Source: Streptomyces sp. NBC_00878
GTDB lineage: Bacteria > Actinomycetota > Actinomycetes > Streptomycetales > Streptomycetaceae
DNA length: 64,000 nucleotides
Assembly: GCF_026341515.1 (NCBI RefSeq)
Contig: NZ_JAPEOK010000001.1
Location: 4,464,001-4,528,000, forward strand
Reading direction: 5' to 3'
Below, in pieces: positions 1 through 9,627 of this stretch (positions within the stretch are counted from its first letter, which is position 1; each line of letters opens with the position of its first letter). The notes beneath the pieces were generated by a model. The model was not told where the DNA came from, did not search any database, and saw only the letters and a program-made list of their open reading frames with translations. Made by a program: the position numbers and the translations under genes.

Positions 1-27
1 CGTCCGGGAACCGGAGGCTGAGGGGCC

Positions 28-721
28 TCAGCCGGAGATCCGGCCGTACCAGTAGGTGTAGCGGTCCACGGGGTCGCCGTCGTGCCCCCATGGCCAGGCG
101 GTGACGAGGCCCCCGGTCGCGTGCGTCACTGGGGTCGCCTGCCCCGCACGGCCTGCCCGGGCGAGGGCGTAGGCGAGGAGGTTGAGGTCGGCGAGGGCTG
201 CCGCGTGGCGCCGGAAGCCAGGGCGGAGCCAGTGCTCCAGTGCGTGGTCGAGCAGGGGTGCCACGTGCGGTTGGGCCCAGTAGCGGCTCGCGCCGAGTAC
301 CCGTGTGCCGCCGCTGTCCAGGTCGCGGTGGTACTGCCGTACGGCGGCGGCCAGCGGAAGACACGCCGCCGGCGCCCCCGACGGCATGGCGGCGCGGACG
401 TCGTCCAGGAAGTCCCGCAGAGAGGACTGGCTGCCCTGCTCCTCCGGGGAGAGATATCCGAGGACCTGCAGATGCGCCTCACGATGCCAGGCGTCGCGGG
501 CATTGATCTCCCGCCAGACAGAGGTGAGTTCGCCGCCCGGCCGGCCCAGCAGCCGCAGGGCCGCGAGCATGGCCACCCACGGGGTGGGATCGGCCGGGTG
601 GGCGGTCTCGGCGGCGAGCCGGCAGGTGTCCAGCGCCGCCCGGGGGCCGGTGGCCAGTTCGGACCAGGCGTGCAGGATCAGTGCGTCCGGGCGCGGGGCC
701 GCCGCAGCCGCCAGCCGCGGG
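28..721 (-). pseudogene. 5'-truncated conserved hypothetical protein, cut by a MITE-like element
   Basis: The frame reads RLAAAAAPRPDALILHAWSE through to a TGA at 28-30, about 230 residues rich in Ala, Leu and paired Trp/His positions, with the look of a helical-repeat protein (for example WHREAHLQVLGYLSPEE). I recognise it only as a streptomycete conserved hypothetical. Upstream of residue RLAA the reading frame runs straight into the inverted repeat of the element at 722-942, and the residues it would add there are element-encoded and not protein-like. I infer that the native N-terminus was lost when the element arrived or when the flanking DNA was deleted. The function is unknown and no neighbour gives a clue. 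Confidence 0.6.
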
Positions 722-942
722 CTAGGGGGCTTCTGATGGATCTCCGTGGGGAAGGAGCGGCGTCTGGTGCGTGCGATCGCAAGGCGCCGGAGCGCCCTCG
801 ATGGGGGTCCCCCCGCTCGAGCGAAGCCGAGAGTGGGGGAGGAGCCACGTGGGCGTTTCGGCAACGCGGCTGGGGGTCCCCCCTCTGGGGGAGTGCGTGC
901 CAGACGCCGCGACGCCGCGGAGATCCATCAGAAGGGCCCTAG
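722..942. mobile_element. MITE-like palindromic element with CTAG ends
   Basis: The element is 221 bp long and begins and ends with CTAG. Its arms are near-perfect inverted repeats: CTTCTGATGGATCTCC on the left reappears inverted on the right as GGAGATCCATCAGAAG, and similarity continues inward for about 40 bp (a GGCGTCTGG block). The centre carries a GGGGGTCCCCCC...GAGAGTGGGGGAGG motif that resembles a short repeat common between genes in Streptomyces genomes. It has no coding capacity. A second element with the same CTAG edges and a similar size is at 49362-49530. I infer a non-autonomous transposon; the mobilising transposase is not in the window. Confidence 0.7.
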
Positions 943-996
943 CCGCGGGGCGGATCTTCTACGGCGTCCGATGAAGGTCATGGCGGTGGTGTGTCG

Positions 997-1715
997 TCAG
1001 TGGCGGTCGCGGGCGGCGCGTACGAGAGCGTCGAACAGGCCTTGCTGGGCGGGGTCCTCGTGTGCGGTGTCCTCGGGGTGCCACTGGACCGCGACGAACC
1101 AGCCGGGAGCCGCCGGCATTTCCAACCCCTCCACCGTGTCGTCGGCGGCCCGCGCGGTGACCGTGAGGCCGGCGCCCGTACGGTCCACCCGCTGGTGGTG
1201 GAAGCAGGATGCCTCCACCTTCTCCGCGCCGGTGACCCGCTCCAGCAGCGAGCCGCGCCGGATCGCCACAGGGTGCACCACCTGACGGTGCTCTCGCTCC
1301 GGGCCGCCCATGTCCTGATGCAGGGTGCCCCCGAGGGCGACATTGACGACTTGCATGCCCCGGCAGACCGCGAGCAGCGGCACGCCCGAGTCCAGGGCCT
1401 GGCGGGCCAGCTCCAGATCGAAGCCGTCCTGTTCGTCGTCGACGTCGTAGACGGCCTCGTGGACCTCGGTTTCGCCGTAGCGGTACGGGGCGAGGTCGCC
1501 GCCGCCAGGCAGCAGCAAGCCGTCGAACCGGGCGAGGCGAGACGCCACGTGGGTGGCGGTGGAGTCGGCCGGGTGGATGGTGGCCGGTTCGCCGCCGGCC
1601 CGCCAGACGGCCTCGATCAGGGCGCGGGCGTTGACCTCGGCGGCGTAGCGCAGTGCGGAGGTGGAGGCGGCGAAGCGGGCGGGGACAGCGATCAGCGGGC
1701 GCGTCTGCGAGGCGG

Positions 1716-1719
<4 letters not shown>
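997..1719 (-). CDS. puuD-like: Gamma-glutamyl-amide hydrolase (PuuD-type class I amidotransferase fold)
   Basis: The 240-residue protein has the class I glutamine amidotransferase signature of the PuuD family: PGGGD near residue 72, the nucleophile Cys119 in LLAVCRGMQ, and His214-Pro-Glu216 in VQWHPED completing the triad. PuuD enzymes cut the gamma-glutamyl amide bond and release glutamate plus an amine acid such as GABA. The start is the GTG at 1717-1719, which overlaps the upstream aldehyde dehydrogenase stop as GTGA, so the two are translationally coupled. A longer in-frame extension upstream lies inside the neighbour and is not credible. The gene belongs with the gamma-glutamyl ligase at 12243 through shared operator sites. 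Substrate specificity is not visible in the sequence. Confidence 0.88.
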
Positions 1720-3206
<1,487 letters not shown>

Positions 3207-3232
3207 GCGTGGCCTCCAGCTCACAGGGATTA

Positions 3233-3275
3233 CGTTTGATCCCAAACGATAGGCCGCCCCATGGGCCTCCCACAA
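3233..3275 (-). promoter_or_regulatory. Promoter and operator A of the aldehyde dehydrogenase/hydrolase operon
   Basis: A perfect 6-bp-arm palindrome, CGTTTGATCCCAAACG, occupies 3233-3248. Read on the minus strand, a -10-like TATCGT (3246-3251) overlaps it, with a -35-like TTGTGG at 3270-3275 and an 18-bp spacer. Related palindromes lie at 5136, 11966 and 12073. The overlap with the -10 suggests repression by blocking RNA polymerase. Promoter boxes are my reading of the sequence, not mapped. Confidence 0.65.
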
Positions 3276-3358
3276 GGGAGAGCGGCACCTTCTGCCATAT
3301 TGTTTGAGGTCGTACGATTGGCGGGCCGCGGATATTCCGTGGGAAGGGAACGCCGATC

Positions 3359-3630
3359 GTGCGAGCACTCGTCGTCGGGCACGAGCATGTGACGGAGCTC
3401 GGGGGGATCGGAGCTCGCGGCTCGTCGAGCGCGGATACGACCTCACCACCATGACGGTCGTGCCCGAGTCCCGCCACCACTTCCCGGACGTACCGTTCGA
3501 CTTCCCCGAGCCGACGGATGGGACCTGATCGTGCCCCTCGGCGCCCCCGGGTCGGTGGACGACGAGGACACCATCGGCAGCTGGATGCCGGAGCGGGCCC
3601 GGGAGGTCCGCTCCGGCCACACCACGGGAA
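3359..3630 (+). pseudogene. Frameshifted remnant of a type 1 glutamine amidotransferase-like protein
   Basis: A GTG after GGGAAGGGAA starts VRALVVGHEHVTELGGIG, then the frame changes to RLVERGYDLTTMTVVPESRHH...VPFDFPEP, and changes again to WDLIVPLGAPGSVDDEDTIGSWMPERA. Joined, the three pieces read like the first 90 or so residues of a GuaA-like type 1 glutamine amidotransferase of about 230 residues. The catalytic cysteine region is missing because the remnant ends against the permease gene. Two frameshifts plus truncation make this a dead gene. It may be a leftover of a second amide hydrolase of this catabolic island; that link is inference. Confidence 0.6.
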
Positions 3631-3638
3631 TGGCACGT

Positions 3639-5096
3639 TCAGCCGTCGGTCGTCGTCCTGCCACGGGTCAGCCGGGCGGTGATGACGCCCAGGACCAGGA
3701 CCGCCGGGACGGTGAGCTCCAGCCACATGGCCGTGCCCGGCTCGCCGCCGATGAGGGTGGTGAAGTTGGCCAGGATCAGCCAGAGGGCACCGGCGATGCC
3801 GAGCGCGCCCAGAGCCGGGGCGATCAGCGTGTTCCAGGGGCGGGTGTCGAGGCGTTCGCGGCGGAAGAAGACGATCACCGAGGCCGAGGTGAGGAAGTAC
3901 AGCAGCATGATCCCCAGCACGGCCACGCCGCTGAACCAGGAGAAGAGGGTCAGCACCGGGTCCTTGCCCGCCCATGCGAACGGAACGACCAGCACCAGCG
4001 CGATCGCGGTCTGCACGGTGCCCGCGGCCCAGGGCGAGTGGCGCCGGTTGAGGGCGGACACCCGGCGCGGCAGCAGTCCGTCGCGGCTGAGCGAGAACAG
4101 GTAGCGGTTCGCGGAGTTGTGGAAGGCGAGGATGCCCGCGAAGAGCGAGGTGGCCAGCAGGATCGGCAGGACGTCGTTGGCCCAGCCGCCGAACTGCTCA
4201 GCGATGGGCGCGAAGACGAATGCCGTGGCCTGGCCGCCCTCCAACGCTTTCCCGGCCGCCGCCGTGGCGTTCGACGCGCCGTACGCGGAGATCAGCATCC
4301 ATGAGGTGAAGGCGAAGAAGCCTCCGACGACGATCACGGACAGATAGGTGGCCCGGGGCACGGTCTTGCGCGGCTCCCTCGCTTCCTCCCCGTAGATCGC
4401 GGTGGCCTCGAAGCCGAACATGGATGCGATCGCGAACATCAGTGCCACCCCCGGGGCCCCCTTCAGGGCCGCTCCCGGTGAGAAGCTCTGCGCGAAGCCG
4501 AGCCCCTCGGGCCCGCCGCCCTTGAAGAAGGTGACCAAGGCGAAGGCGATCAGGATGCTGAACTCCGCCAGTACGAAAACCGCCAGGACCCGGGCCCCCA
4601 TCTCGATCCCCGCGGCACCGAGCACCTGGGCGACGGCCATCGTGACCAGGGCCCAGACCCACCAGGGTGCGTCCAGCCCGGCGTACTGCGCGACGAGGCC
4701 GCTCACCAGGTACCCGTACAGGCCGTACATGGCCGCCTGGATCGCACAGTAGGCGAAGAGCGCGACAGCGGCGCCGGCGGTGCCGGTGGTCCGGCCGAGG
4801 CCCTTGCCGATGTACGTGTAGAAGGCGCCGGCGTCTACGACATGGCGCCCCATGGCCACGAAGCCGACCGCGAACAACAGGATGATCACGCCGGCCGCGA
4901 CATAGGCGGCGGGAACGCCGGGACCGTCACCGAGGGCGACGGCGATGGGGACGGCTCCGGCGATGCCGGTCAGCGGAGCCTGTGCGGAGAGGACGAAGAA
5001 GAGGATGCCCACAACGCCGAGGGCGTTGGGCTTGAGCCTGCCTGCGGAGGGACTGCCCTGCGCGGTCTGGATTGTATCGACGGTCTGACTGTCCAC
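3639..5096 (-). CDS. APC-family amino acid/polyamine permease
   Basis: The 485-residue protein is almost entirely hydrophobic, with about twelve membrane segments and the APC-superfamily start LKPNALGVVGILFFVLSAQAPLTGIAG, followed by GYLVSGLVAQY and the FGFEATAIYGEEAREPRKTVPRA loop typical of amino acid and amine importers. I place the start at the GTG at 5094-5096 (protein MDSQTVDTIQ...), with a GCAGGT six bases upstream; an ATG at 5162 would put the operator at 5136-5151 inside the gene. The likely role is uptake of the amine or amino acid degraded by the island, since operator B lies 40 bp upstream and matches those of the enzyme operons. The transported compound is unknown. Confidence 0.87.
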   Translation of the reverse strand: MDSQTVDTIQTAQGSPSAGRLKPNALGVVGILFFVLSAQAPLTGIAGAVPIAVALGDGPGVPAAYVAAGVIILLFAVGFVAMGRHVVDAGAFYTYIGKGLGRTTGTAGAAVALFAYCAIQAAMYGLYGYLVSGLVAQYAGLDAPWWVWALVTMAVAQVLGAAGIEMGARVLAVFVLAEFSILIAFALVTFFKGGGPEGLGFAQSFSPGAALKGAPGVALMFAIASMFGFEATAIYGEEAREPRKTVPRATYLSVIVVGGFFAFTSWMLISAYGASNATAAAGKALEGGQATAFVFAPIAEQFGGWANDVLPILLATSLFAGILAFHNSANRYLFSLSRDGLLPRRVSALNRRHSPWAAGTVQTAIALVLVVPFAWAGKDPVLTLFSWFSGVAVLGIMLLYFLTSASVIVFFRRERLDTRPWNTLIAPALGALGIAGALWLILANFTTLIGGEPGTAMWLELTVPAVLVLGVITARLTRGRTTTDG

Positions 5097-5135
5097 TCGG
5101 ATCACCTGCCAGGGGACGGGGAGGGGAGGGGGAAT

Positions 5136-5151
5136 CATTTCAGGCCAAACG
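5136..5151 (-). promoter_or_regulatory. Operator B upstream of the permease
   Basis: Read on the minus strand the site is CGTTTGGCCTGAAATG, matching operator D (CGTTTGACTTCAAATG) at 13 of 16 positions. It lies 40 bp before the chosen permease start. The adjacent -10 candidate (CAACTC) is weak, so the promoter itself is uncertain. Confidence 0.55.
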
Positions 5152-5276
5152 AGTTGCCTCATGGTGGGCCCGCGCTATCCATTTGGCAAGGAGTTGTGCG
5201 GAGATTCCCGCCCCACGCTCGGTTCCTTACGGGCCCGTAACCGAAAAGACATCGGCACCGGCGGCCGGACTCCGGC

Positions 5277-5390
5277 CTACGCGCGCACGGCGATGGCCTG
5301 CAGAGGACTCACGTCACCCGTGTCCTGGGACTCCTCGGCGAGGGCGTCGTCCACCTCGGCCGCTGGGTTCGCAGGGCCGGCCGCCTCTAC
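5277..5390 (-). pseudogene. C-terminal remnant of a P450-type ferredoxin
   Basis: The frame ends AEVDDALAEESQDTGDVSPL then QAIAVRA and a TAG at 5277-5279. This aligns by eye with the end of the intact ferredoxin at 11662 (DALRDEVEEAADVCPLQAIRIEG), except that the cluster cysteine of the CP motif is Ser. The N-terminal half with the other cysteines is absent and is replaced by a 15-bp tandem repeat. I infer a decayed second ferredoxin gene of the same catabolic island. It cannot bind an iron-sulphur cluster. Confidence 0.55.
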
Positions 5391-5395
5391 TCGCC

Positions 5396-5485
5396 GAGCG
5401 CGAACAGGTCGAGCGCGAACAGGTCGAGCGCGGAGAGGTCGGGCGCGGAGAGGTCGGGCGCGGAGAGGTCGGGCGGGGAGAGACC
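5396..5485. repeat. Six-unit 15-bp tandem repeat
   Basis: Two units of GAGCGCGAACAGGTC are followed by four diverged units (GRGCGCGGAGAGGTC, the last imperfect). The array lies between the ferredoxin remnant and the TetR gene and belongs to no credible gene. Confidence 0.85.
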
Positions 5486-5540
5486 TGGACGCCTTCACAC
5501 GTCCAGCGCCTCACGACGAGCCCGTCGGGCCGGGGCCGGG

Positions 5541-6155
5541 TCAGTCGTCCGCGTGGGCGTTGAGCAGCCGCAGCAGAGAGCGCAGCTCGTCGAGGGCGGC
5601 ATCGGTGACCTCTGGCCCGCCCAGCACCAACTGATGCAGAACCAGGCCGTCCAGGGCGGCGAAGACCAGGCGGGTCAGCGCCCGGCTCCCGCCCGCGGGC
5701 AGCATGCGCGACAGCTCGCGCTCGGTGGCGTCGAAGTACTCGTCGTACAGCGCGCGGATCTGTGGCAGCAGCTCGGGCCGGCGCCGCGACTCCAGCAGCA
5801 GTTCGTACTGGAATGCCTGGGTGTCCGGATCGGCGATGACCATCTCTGACACGCCGGCCGAGAAGTCGGCGACCTTTCCCGTGCCGGGCTCCACCGCGCT
5901 GATGCTCAAGCTGGTGCGCACGGTATGGGCCAGCGCCTCCTCGATCAGTGCGTCCCGGGATCCGAAGTGGTGGACGACCAGACCGTGCGTGACCCCGGCC
6001 TCCTCCGCGACGGCGCGATAGGTGAGCTTGCGCAAGCCGCCCCGGGCCACCACGCGCACGGCGGCGTTGAGCAGGGCCTCCCGGCCCGCTCCGTAGTTCA
6101 CCTGCTTGCGGGACCTGCCGCCCTTGCCTTCGGCGGTTTCGGCGGATTCGGTCAT
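5541..6155 (-). CDS. TetR-family transcriptional regulator
   Basis: The 204-residue protein has an N-terminal TetR helix-turn-helix at about residues 25-70 (REALLNAAVRVVARGGLRKLTYRAVAEEAGVTHGLVVHHFGSRDALIEEAL) and a C-terminal ligand/dimerisation domain with FQYELLLESRRRPEL and LDGLVLHQLV, similar to BetI-type regulators. The start is the ATG at 6155. It lies inside the catabolic island between the permease and the ring-cleavage operon, so it is the best local candidate to read the 16-bp palindromes. No copy of the palindrome is seen at its own start, so it may not be autoregulated, or another regulator outside the window may be responsible. Confidence 0.88.
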   Translation of the reverse strand: MTESAETAEGKGGRSRKQVNYGAGREALLNAAVRVVARGGLRKLTYRAVAEEAGVTHGLVVHHFGSRDALIEEALAHTVRTSLSISAVEPGTGKVADFSAGVSEMVIADPDTQAFQYELLLESRRRPELLPQIRALYDEYFDATERELSRMLPAGGSRALTRLVFAALDGLVLHQLVLGGPEVTDAALDELRSLLRLLNAHADD

Positions 6156-6266
6156 GTCGGCGACTCTATCCGGCGGTTACGGATGCAGGCGTGCCGCGGG
6201 GAGGCGGCGCTCAGCCAGGCCCGGAGGGGCTCCCACGCTCTGGAGGTCTGCCCCCGATGCCATGGA

Positions 6267-6308
6267 GCGCCGCACCGGGCTCTGTTCGTGGCAGGCCCGG
6301 TGCGGCGC
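6267..6308 (-). terminator. Hairpin terminator of the ring-cleavage operon
   Basis: A perfect 14-bp stem (GCGCCGCACCGGGC pairing with GCCCGGTGCGGCGC) with a 14-base loop lies 16 bp beyond the stop of the FAH-family gene. There is no strong T run on the minus strand, which is common for streptomycete terminators. It also separates this operon from the TetR gene. Confidence 0.7.
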
Positions 6309-6323
6309 CGTCTTTCGGCGGTG

Positions 6324-7169
6324 TCAGCGTCTGGGCGGCCTGACGCCCCGGAACTCCCAGTCGCCGCCGAGCGCGGTGGACAGGACCTCCTCGGACTCGG
6401 TGGGCTGGGCGCCGACGTCGGTACGGATCGAGGTCGGGCCGGTGACGATGTGGTTGGTCAGCCGGCCGAGGCCCTCGACCTCGACCTCGACGACGTCGCC
6501 CGGCTGGACGGGGCGGGAGTTGGCCGGGGTTCCGGACAGCAGCACATCACCGGGGTAGAGGGTGATGGTGCGGGCGATGTCCGCGACGAGGTAGTGCATG
6601 TCCCACTCCATCTCGTCGGTCGAGCCGTCCTGGACGACCTTGCCGTTGACGTAGGTCCGCAGGTATTTGCCGTGGAAGTCCCAGTCGGTGACAAGGCCCG
6701 GGCCGAGCGGGCAGAGGGTGTCGGAGCCCTTCACCCGCAGCATCGAACCGGCGTCGGTGTCGCGGAAGTCGTGCAGGCCGTAGTCGTTGGCGACGGTGTA
6801 GCCCGCGATGTACTCGTCCGCCTCGGCGGGGGAGATGTTGCGCGCGGTCCTGCCGATGACGATGGCGACCTCACCCTCGTAGTTGAGCCACTTGCAGCCC
6901 TCCGGGCGCACGATCGCGCCCTTGTGGGAGTTGAGGGCCGAGGTCGGCTTGTGGAAGTACGTCGGGGTCGGCGTGAGGGTGATCTGGAACTCCTCCACCC
7001 GGCTGCGGTGGTTGAGGTGGACTGCCACCACCTTCGACGGCACGACCGGCGGCAGGTGCTGGGCGTCCTCGATCCTGACCCGGCGGCCGTCCCCGGCCAC
7101 GAGTTCGACGCCGTCCCGGACGGTCTCGACGGCGGCACCGTCGAGGAGGATGCGGCGGTATTCGGGCAT
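6324..7169 (-). CDS. Fumarylacetoacetate hydrolase-family isomerase/decarboxylase (HpcE/HpaG-like)
   Basis: The 281-residue protein shows the FAH-superfamily core: KVVAVHLNHRSR, YFHKPTSALN, the metal-binding stretch NYEGEVAIVIG, GYTVANDYGLHDFR, RVKGSDTLCPLGP, and the end VLLSGTPANSRPVQPGDVVEVEVEGLG. The family holds meta-cleavage enzymes such as 2-hydroxyhepta-2,4-dienedioate isomerase, 4-oxalocrotonate decarboxylase and hydratases. I chose the ATG at 7169 (MPEYRRILLDG) because AGAAAGG lies six bases upstream. It is the last gene of the six-gene operon that begins with the ferredoxin. Together with the dioxygenase and dehydrogenase it should process the ring-cleavage product; the exact step is not settled. 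Confidence 0.85.
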   Translation of the reverse strand: MPEYRRILLDGAAVETVRDGVELVAGDGRRVRIEDAQHLPPVVPSKVVAVHLNHRSRVEEFQITLTPTPTYFHKPTSALNSHKGAIVRPEGCKWLNYEGEVAIVIGRTARNISPAEADEYIAGYTVANDYGLHDFRDTDAGSMLRVKGSDTLCPLGPGLVTDWDFHGKYLRTYVNGKVVQDGSTDEMEWDMHYLVADIARTITLYPGDVLLSGTPANSRPVQPGDVVEVEVEGLGRLTNHIVTGPTSIRTDVGAQPTESEEVLSTALGGDWEFRGVRPPRR

Positions 7170-7180
7170 GGCAGGCCTTT

Positions 7181-8116
7181 CTAGGAGCGGCTGTGCGGAT
7201 TGCGCGGGGACGCGGAGTTTGGCACTCCCGTGCCGGTCCAGCCCTCGGCCGGGCGGTCGAACCAGAGGTGGACCTGGCCGGTGCCGATGGAGTTCTCGTA
7301 CTCGCCGTACTGCCGGCCCTTCGCGGTGCACGCCTGCTCGCCGAGGGCGCCCGCCATCATCAGGTAGTGGTAGAAGCGGGCCTCGGGCTTGTACTTCCAG
7401 AACTCCGGCATGGTGTCGAGGACCTTGGCGTGGCGGCCCTCCTTGAACCAGGCGATCCGTTCGCCGTCGGCCTCGCGTGCCTCCTGCGTGAAGATGTGAC
7501 TCGGGTCGCTCGCCTCGTGGTCGCGCAGCTCGCGCAGCGGCCAGAAGGTGTGCGACAGCGCACCGGAGGCGATCAGCAGCACCCTGCGGCCGGGCGTCGC
7601 CGCGATGCCGTCGGCCAGCGCGCGCCCCAGTCGCAGGTGGTCCTCCATGTCACCGGTCTGGCAGACGCCGATGGTCACCCAGCGCTTGTCGGGCAGGCCC
7701 TCGCCGAGGAACTTCCACAGGTTGATCGTCGCGTAGTAGATCGGAAGGTACTCGTCGTCGATCGCGCTGATCCAGGTGCTGTGCTTGTCGGCGAACTGTG
7801 CGATGTTGTGGGCCAGTTCGGGGTCGCCGGGAAAGTCGTACGGCATGCGGCACATGCCGCGCGGCAGCTCCTCGGAGGTGAACAGGCCGGCCCGGCGCTG
7901 TTGCGCGGTGACGACGAACTCGACGGTGGTCGCCCAGTGCGAGTCCAGGACGACGACCGTGTCGTAGTCGTCGCGCTCGAAGACCTCCTTGCGGAGCTGG
8001 TGCAGGCCGGTGACGAGGGTGATCTCCTTGCCCTTGTTGAGCTCCAGCCGCTGGGCCTGCGGCAGCACGATGGTGGGGACGTGCGCGAGCAGGCCCGCGC
8101 CGACGATCTCACCCAT
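7181..8116 (-). CDS. Class III extradiol ring-cleavage dioxygenase (LigB superfamily)
   Basis: The 311-residue protein begins MGEIVGAGLLAHVPTI with the His of the LigB iron site, followed by VVVLDSHWATT and, later, LLIASGALSHTFWP, which carries the acid-base His of this superfamily. It resembles 3,4-dihydroxyphenylacetate 2,3-dioxygenases and related enzymes that open catechols next to the hydroxyls using Fe(II) and oxygen. The start ATG at 8114-8116 has GGAGGTGA upstream and overlaps the preceding dehydrogenase by 8 bp, so translation is coupled. It shows that an aromatic catechol is an intermediate of the pathway. Substituent specificity cannot be read from the sequence. Confidence 0.87.
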   Translation of the reverse strand: MGEIVGAGLLAHVPTIVLPQAQRLELNKGKEITLVTGLHQLRKEVFERDDYDTVVVLDSHWATTVEFVVTAQQRRAGLFTSEELPRGMCRMPYDFPGDPELAHNIAQFADKHSTWISAIDDEYLPIYYATINLWKFLGEGLPDKRWVTIGVCQTGDMEDHLRLGRALADGIAATPGRRVLLIASGALSHTFWPLRELRDHEASDPSHIFTQEAREADGERIAWFKEGRHAKVLDTMPEFWKYKPEARFYHYLMMAGALGEQACTAKGRQYGEYENSIGTGQVHLWFDRPAEGWTGTGVPNSASPRNPHSRS

Positions 8117-9593
8117 GACGGGTCACCTCCTGCTGCCATCCCTTCGGCGCCGTCACGGTGTTCTTGACGTCGCAGTAGAAGTCGAAGCTCCAGTTGCCGC
8201 CCTCGCGACCGACGCCGGAGTGGCGGGAACCGCCGAAGGGCGCCCGCAGGTCACGTACGAAGAAGCAGTTGACCCAGACCGTGCCCGCGACCAGCTGCGC
8301 GGTGACGCGCTCGGCGCGCTCCCGGTCGCCGGTGACGAGGGTCGCGGCGAGACCGAAACGGGTGTCGTTGGCGAGCCGGACCGCCTCCTGCTCGGTGTCG
8401 AAGGTCTGGAGGGTGAGCACCGGCCCGAAGACCTCTTCCTGGACGACTTCCGAGTCCTGGGCGACGTCGGCGAGCAGGGTCGGCCGGTAGAACAGGCCGC
8501 CGAGTTCGGCGTTGGGCTCGCCGCCGATCACCGCGCGAGCGCCCGCGTCCAGCGCGCGGCGGACGAAGCCGTCGATCTTCTCCAGCTGGCGGGGGTGGAT
8601 GTTGGGACCGAGGTCGGTGGCCTCGTCGCGGGAGTCGCCCTGGACGAGGCGGGCGGCCTTGGCCGTGAACCGCTCGGTGAACTCCTCCACGATCGAGGAC
8701 TCGACCAGGATGCGGGTCGCGGCCAGGCAGACCTGGCCGGCGTTGTCGTACTGCTCCACCGCCAGATCGACCGCGAGGTCGAGGTCGGCGTCCGCGAAGA
8801 CCAGCAGCGGCGACTTGCCGCCGAGCTCAAGGCTGAGCGGGGTCAGGTTGGCGGCGGCAGCGGCGGCGATCCGCTTCGCGGTCGGCACGGAGCCGGTGAA
8901 GCTGATCCGTCGCACATCCGGGTGCGAGACCAGGGCACTGCCCACCTCGGCGCCGTACCCCTGCACGACGTTGAGCACACCGGCCAAAAGCCCGGCCTCG
9001 GCCGCGATGTCCGCGAGGAGCGACGCCGTGAGCGGGGACCACTCGGCCGGTTTCAGGATCACGGTGTTCCCCGCGGCCAGCGCCGGGGCGACCTTCCAGG
9101 TGGCCAGCATCAGCGGCGCGTTCCACGGCGTGATCAGCACGCACGGACCCGCCGGGTCCCAGCTCACATGGTTCGTGTGGCCGCGCGTCTCGAAGTCCTC
9201 GTGCTCCAGCTTCAGCAGCCAGTCGGCGAAGAAGCGGAAGTTGTGGGCGACGCGAGGCATCACACCGCGGCGGTGCGAGCGCAGGAGGGCACCGTTGTCG
9301 AGGGTCTCGACGCGGGCGAGGTCTTCGAGGCGCTTTTCGACGCCGTCGGCGATGGCGTGCAGGATGCGGGCGCGCTCGGCGCGGGGCGTGGCTGCCCACT
9401 CCGGGAAGGCCGCACGGGCGGCGGCCACGGCAGCCTCGGCCTCGACGGCGCCACCGCGGGCGATCTCACCGAGGGGGCTGCCGTCGATCGGCGAGATGTC
9501 GGTGAAGGTCTCGGCAGAGGCGACGCGTTCGCCGCCGATCCAATGCCGGGTGTCGACGACGACCCCGGCCAGGGTGGTGAAGTGTTCTGACAT
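8109..9593 (-). CDS. Ring-cleavage semialdehyde dehydrogenase (ALDH family, HpcC/DmpC-like)
   Basis: This 494-residue aldehyde dehydrogenase has TPWNAPLMLATWKVAPALAAGN, LELGGKSPLL (catalytic Glu) and DNAGQVCLAATRIL (catalytic Cys). The QVCL context and the C-terminal FGGSRHSGVGREGGNWSFDFYCDVKNT resemble 2-hydroxymuconic or 5-carboxymethyl-2-hydroxymuconic semialdehyde dehydrogenases. It should oxidise the semialdehyde produced by the adjacent dioxygenase. It is clearly a different subfamily from the PuuC-type enzyme at 1716, so the island encodes two aldehyde oxidations. The ATG at 9593 has GGAG seven bases upstream. It is cotranscribed with its neighbours. Confidence 0.87.
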   Translation of the reverse strand: MSEHFTTLAGVVVDTRHWIGGERVASAETFTDISPIDGSPLGEIARGGAVEAEAAVAAARAAFPEWAATPRAERARILHAIADGVEKRLEDLARVETLDNGALLRSHRRGVMPRVAHNFRFFADWLLKLEHEDFETRGHTNHVSWDPAGPCVLITPWNAPLMLATWKVAPALAAGNTVILKPAEWSPLTASLLADIAAEAGLLAGVLNVVQGYGAEVGSALVSHPDVRRISFTGSVPTAKRIAAAAAANLTPLSLELGGKSPLLVFADADLDLAVDLAVEQYDNAGQVCLAATRILVESSIVEEFTERFTAKAARLVQGDSRDEATDLGPNIHPRQLEKIDGFVRRALDAGARAVIGGEPNAELGGLFYRPTLLADVAQDSEVVQEEVFGPVLTLQTFDTEQEAVRLANDTRFGLAATLVTGDRERAERVTAQLVAGTVWVNCFFVRDLRAPFGGSRHSGVGREGGNWSFDFYCDVKNTVTAPKGWQQEVTRHG

Positions 9594-9627
9594 GTCCGGT
9601 CTCCAAGTCCTTTGACTCGTAGGGGAG

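Noticed and set aside
5396..5485. Possible CRISPR array, because of 15-bp regular repeats
   Set aside because: Units are head to tail without spacers and too short. It is a minisatellite.
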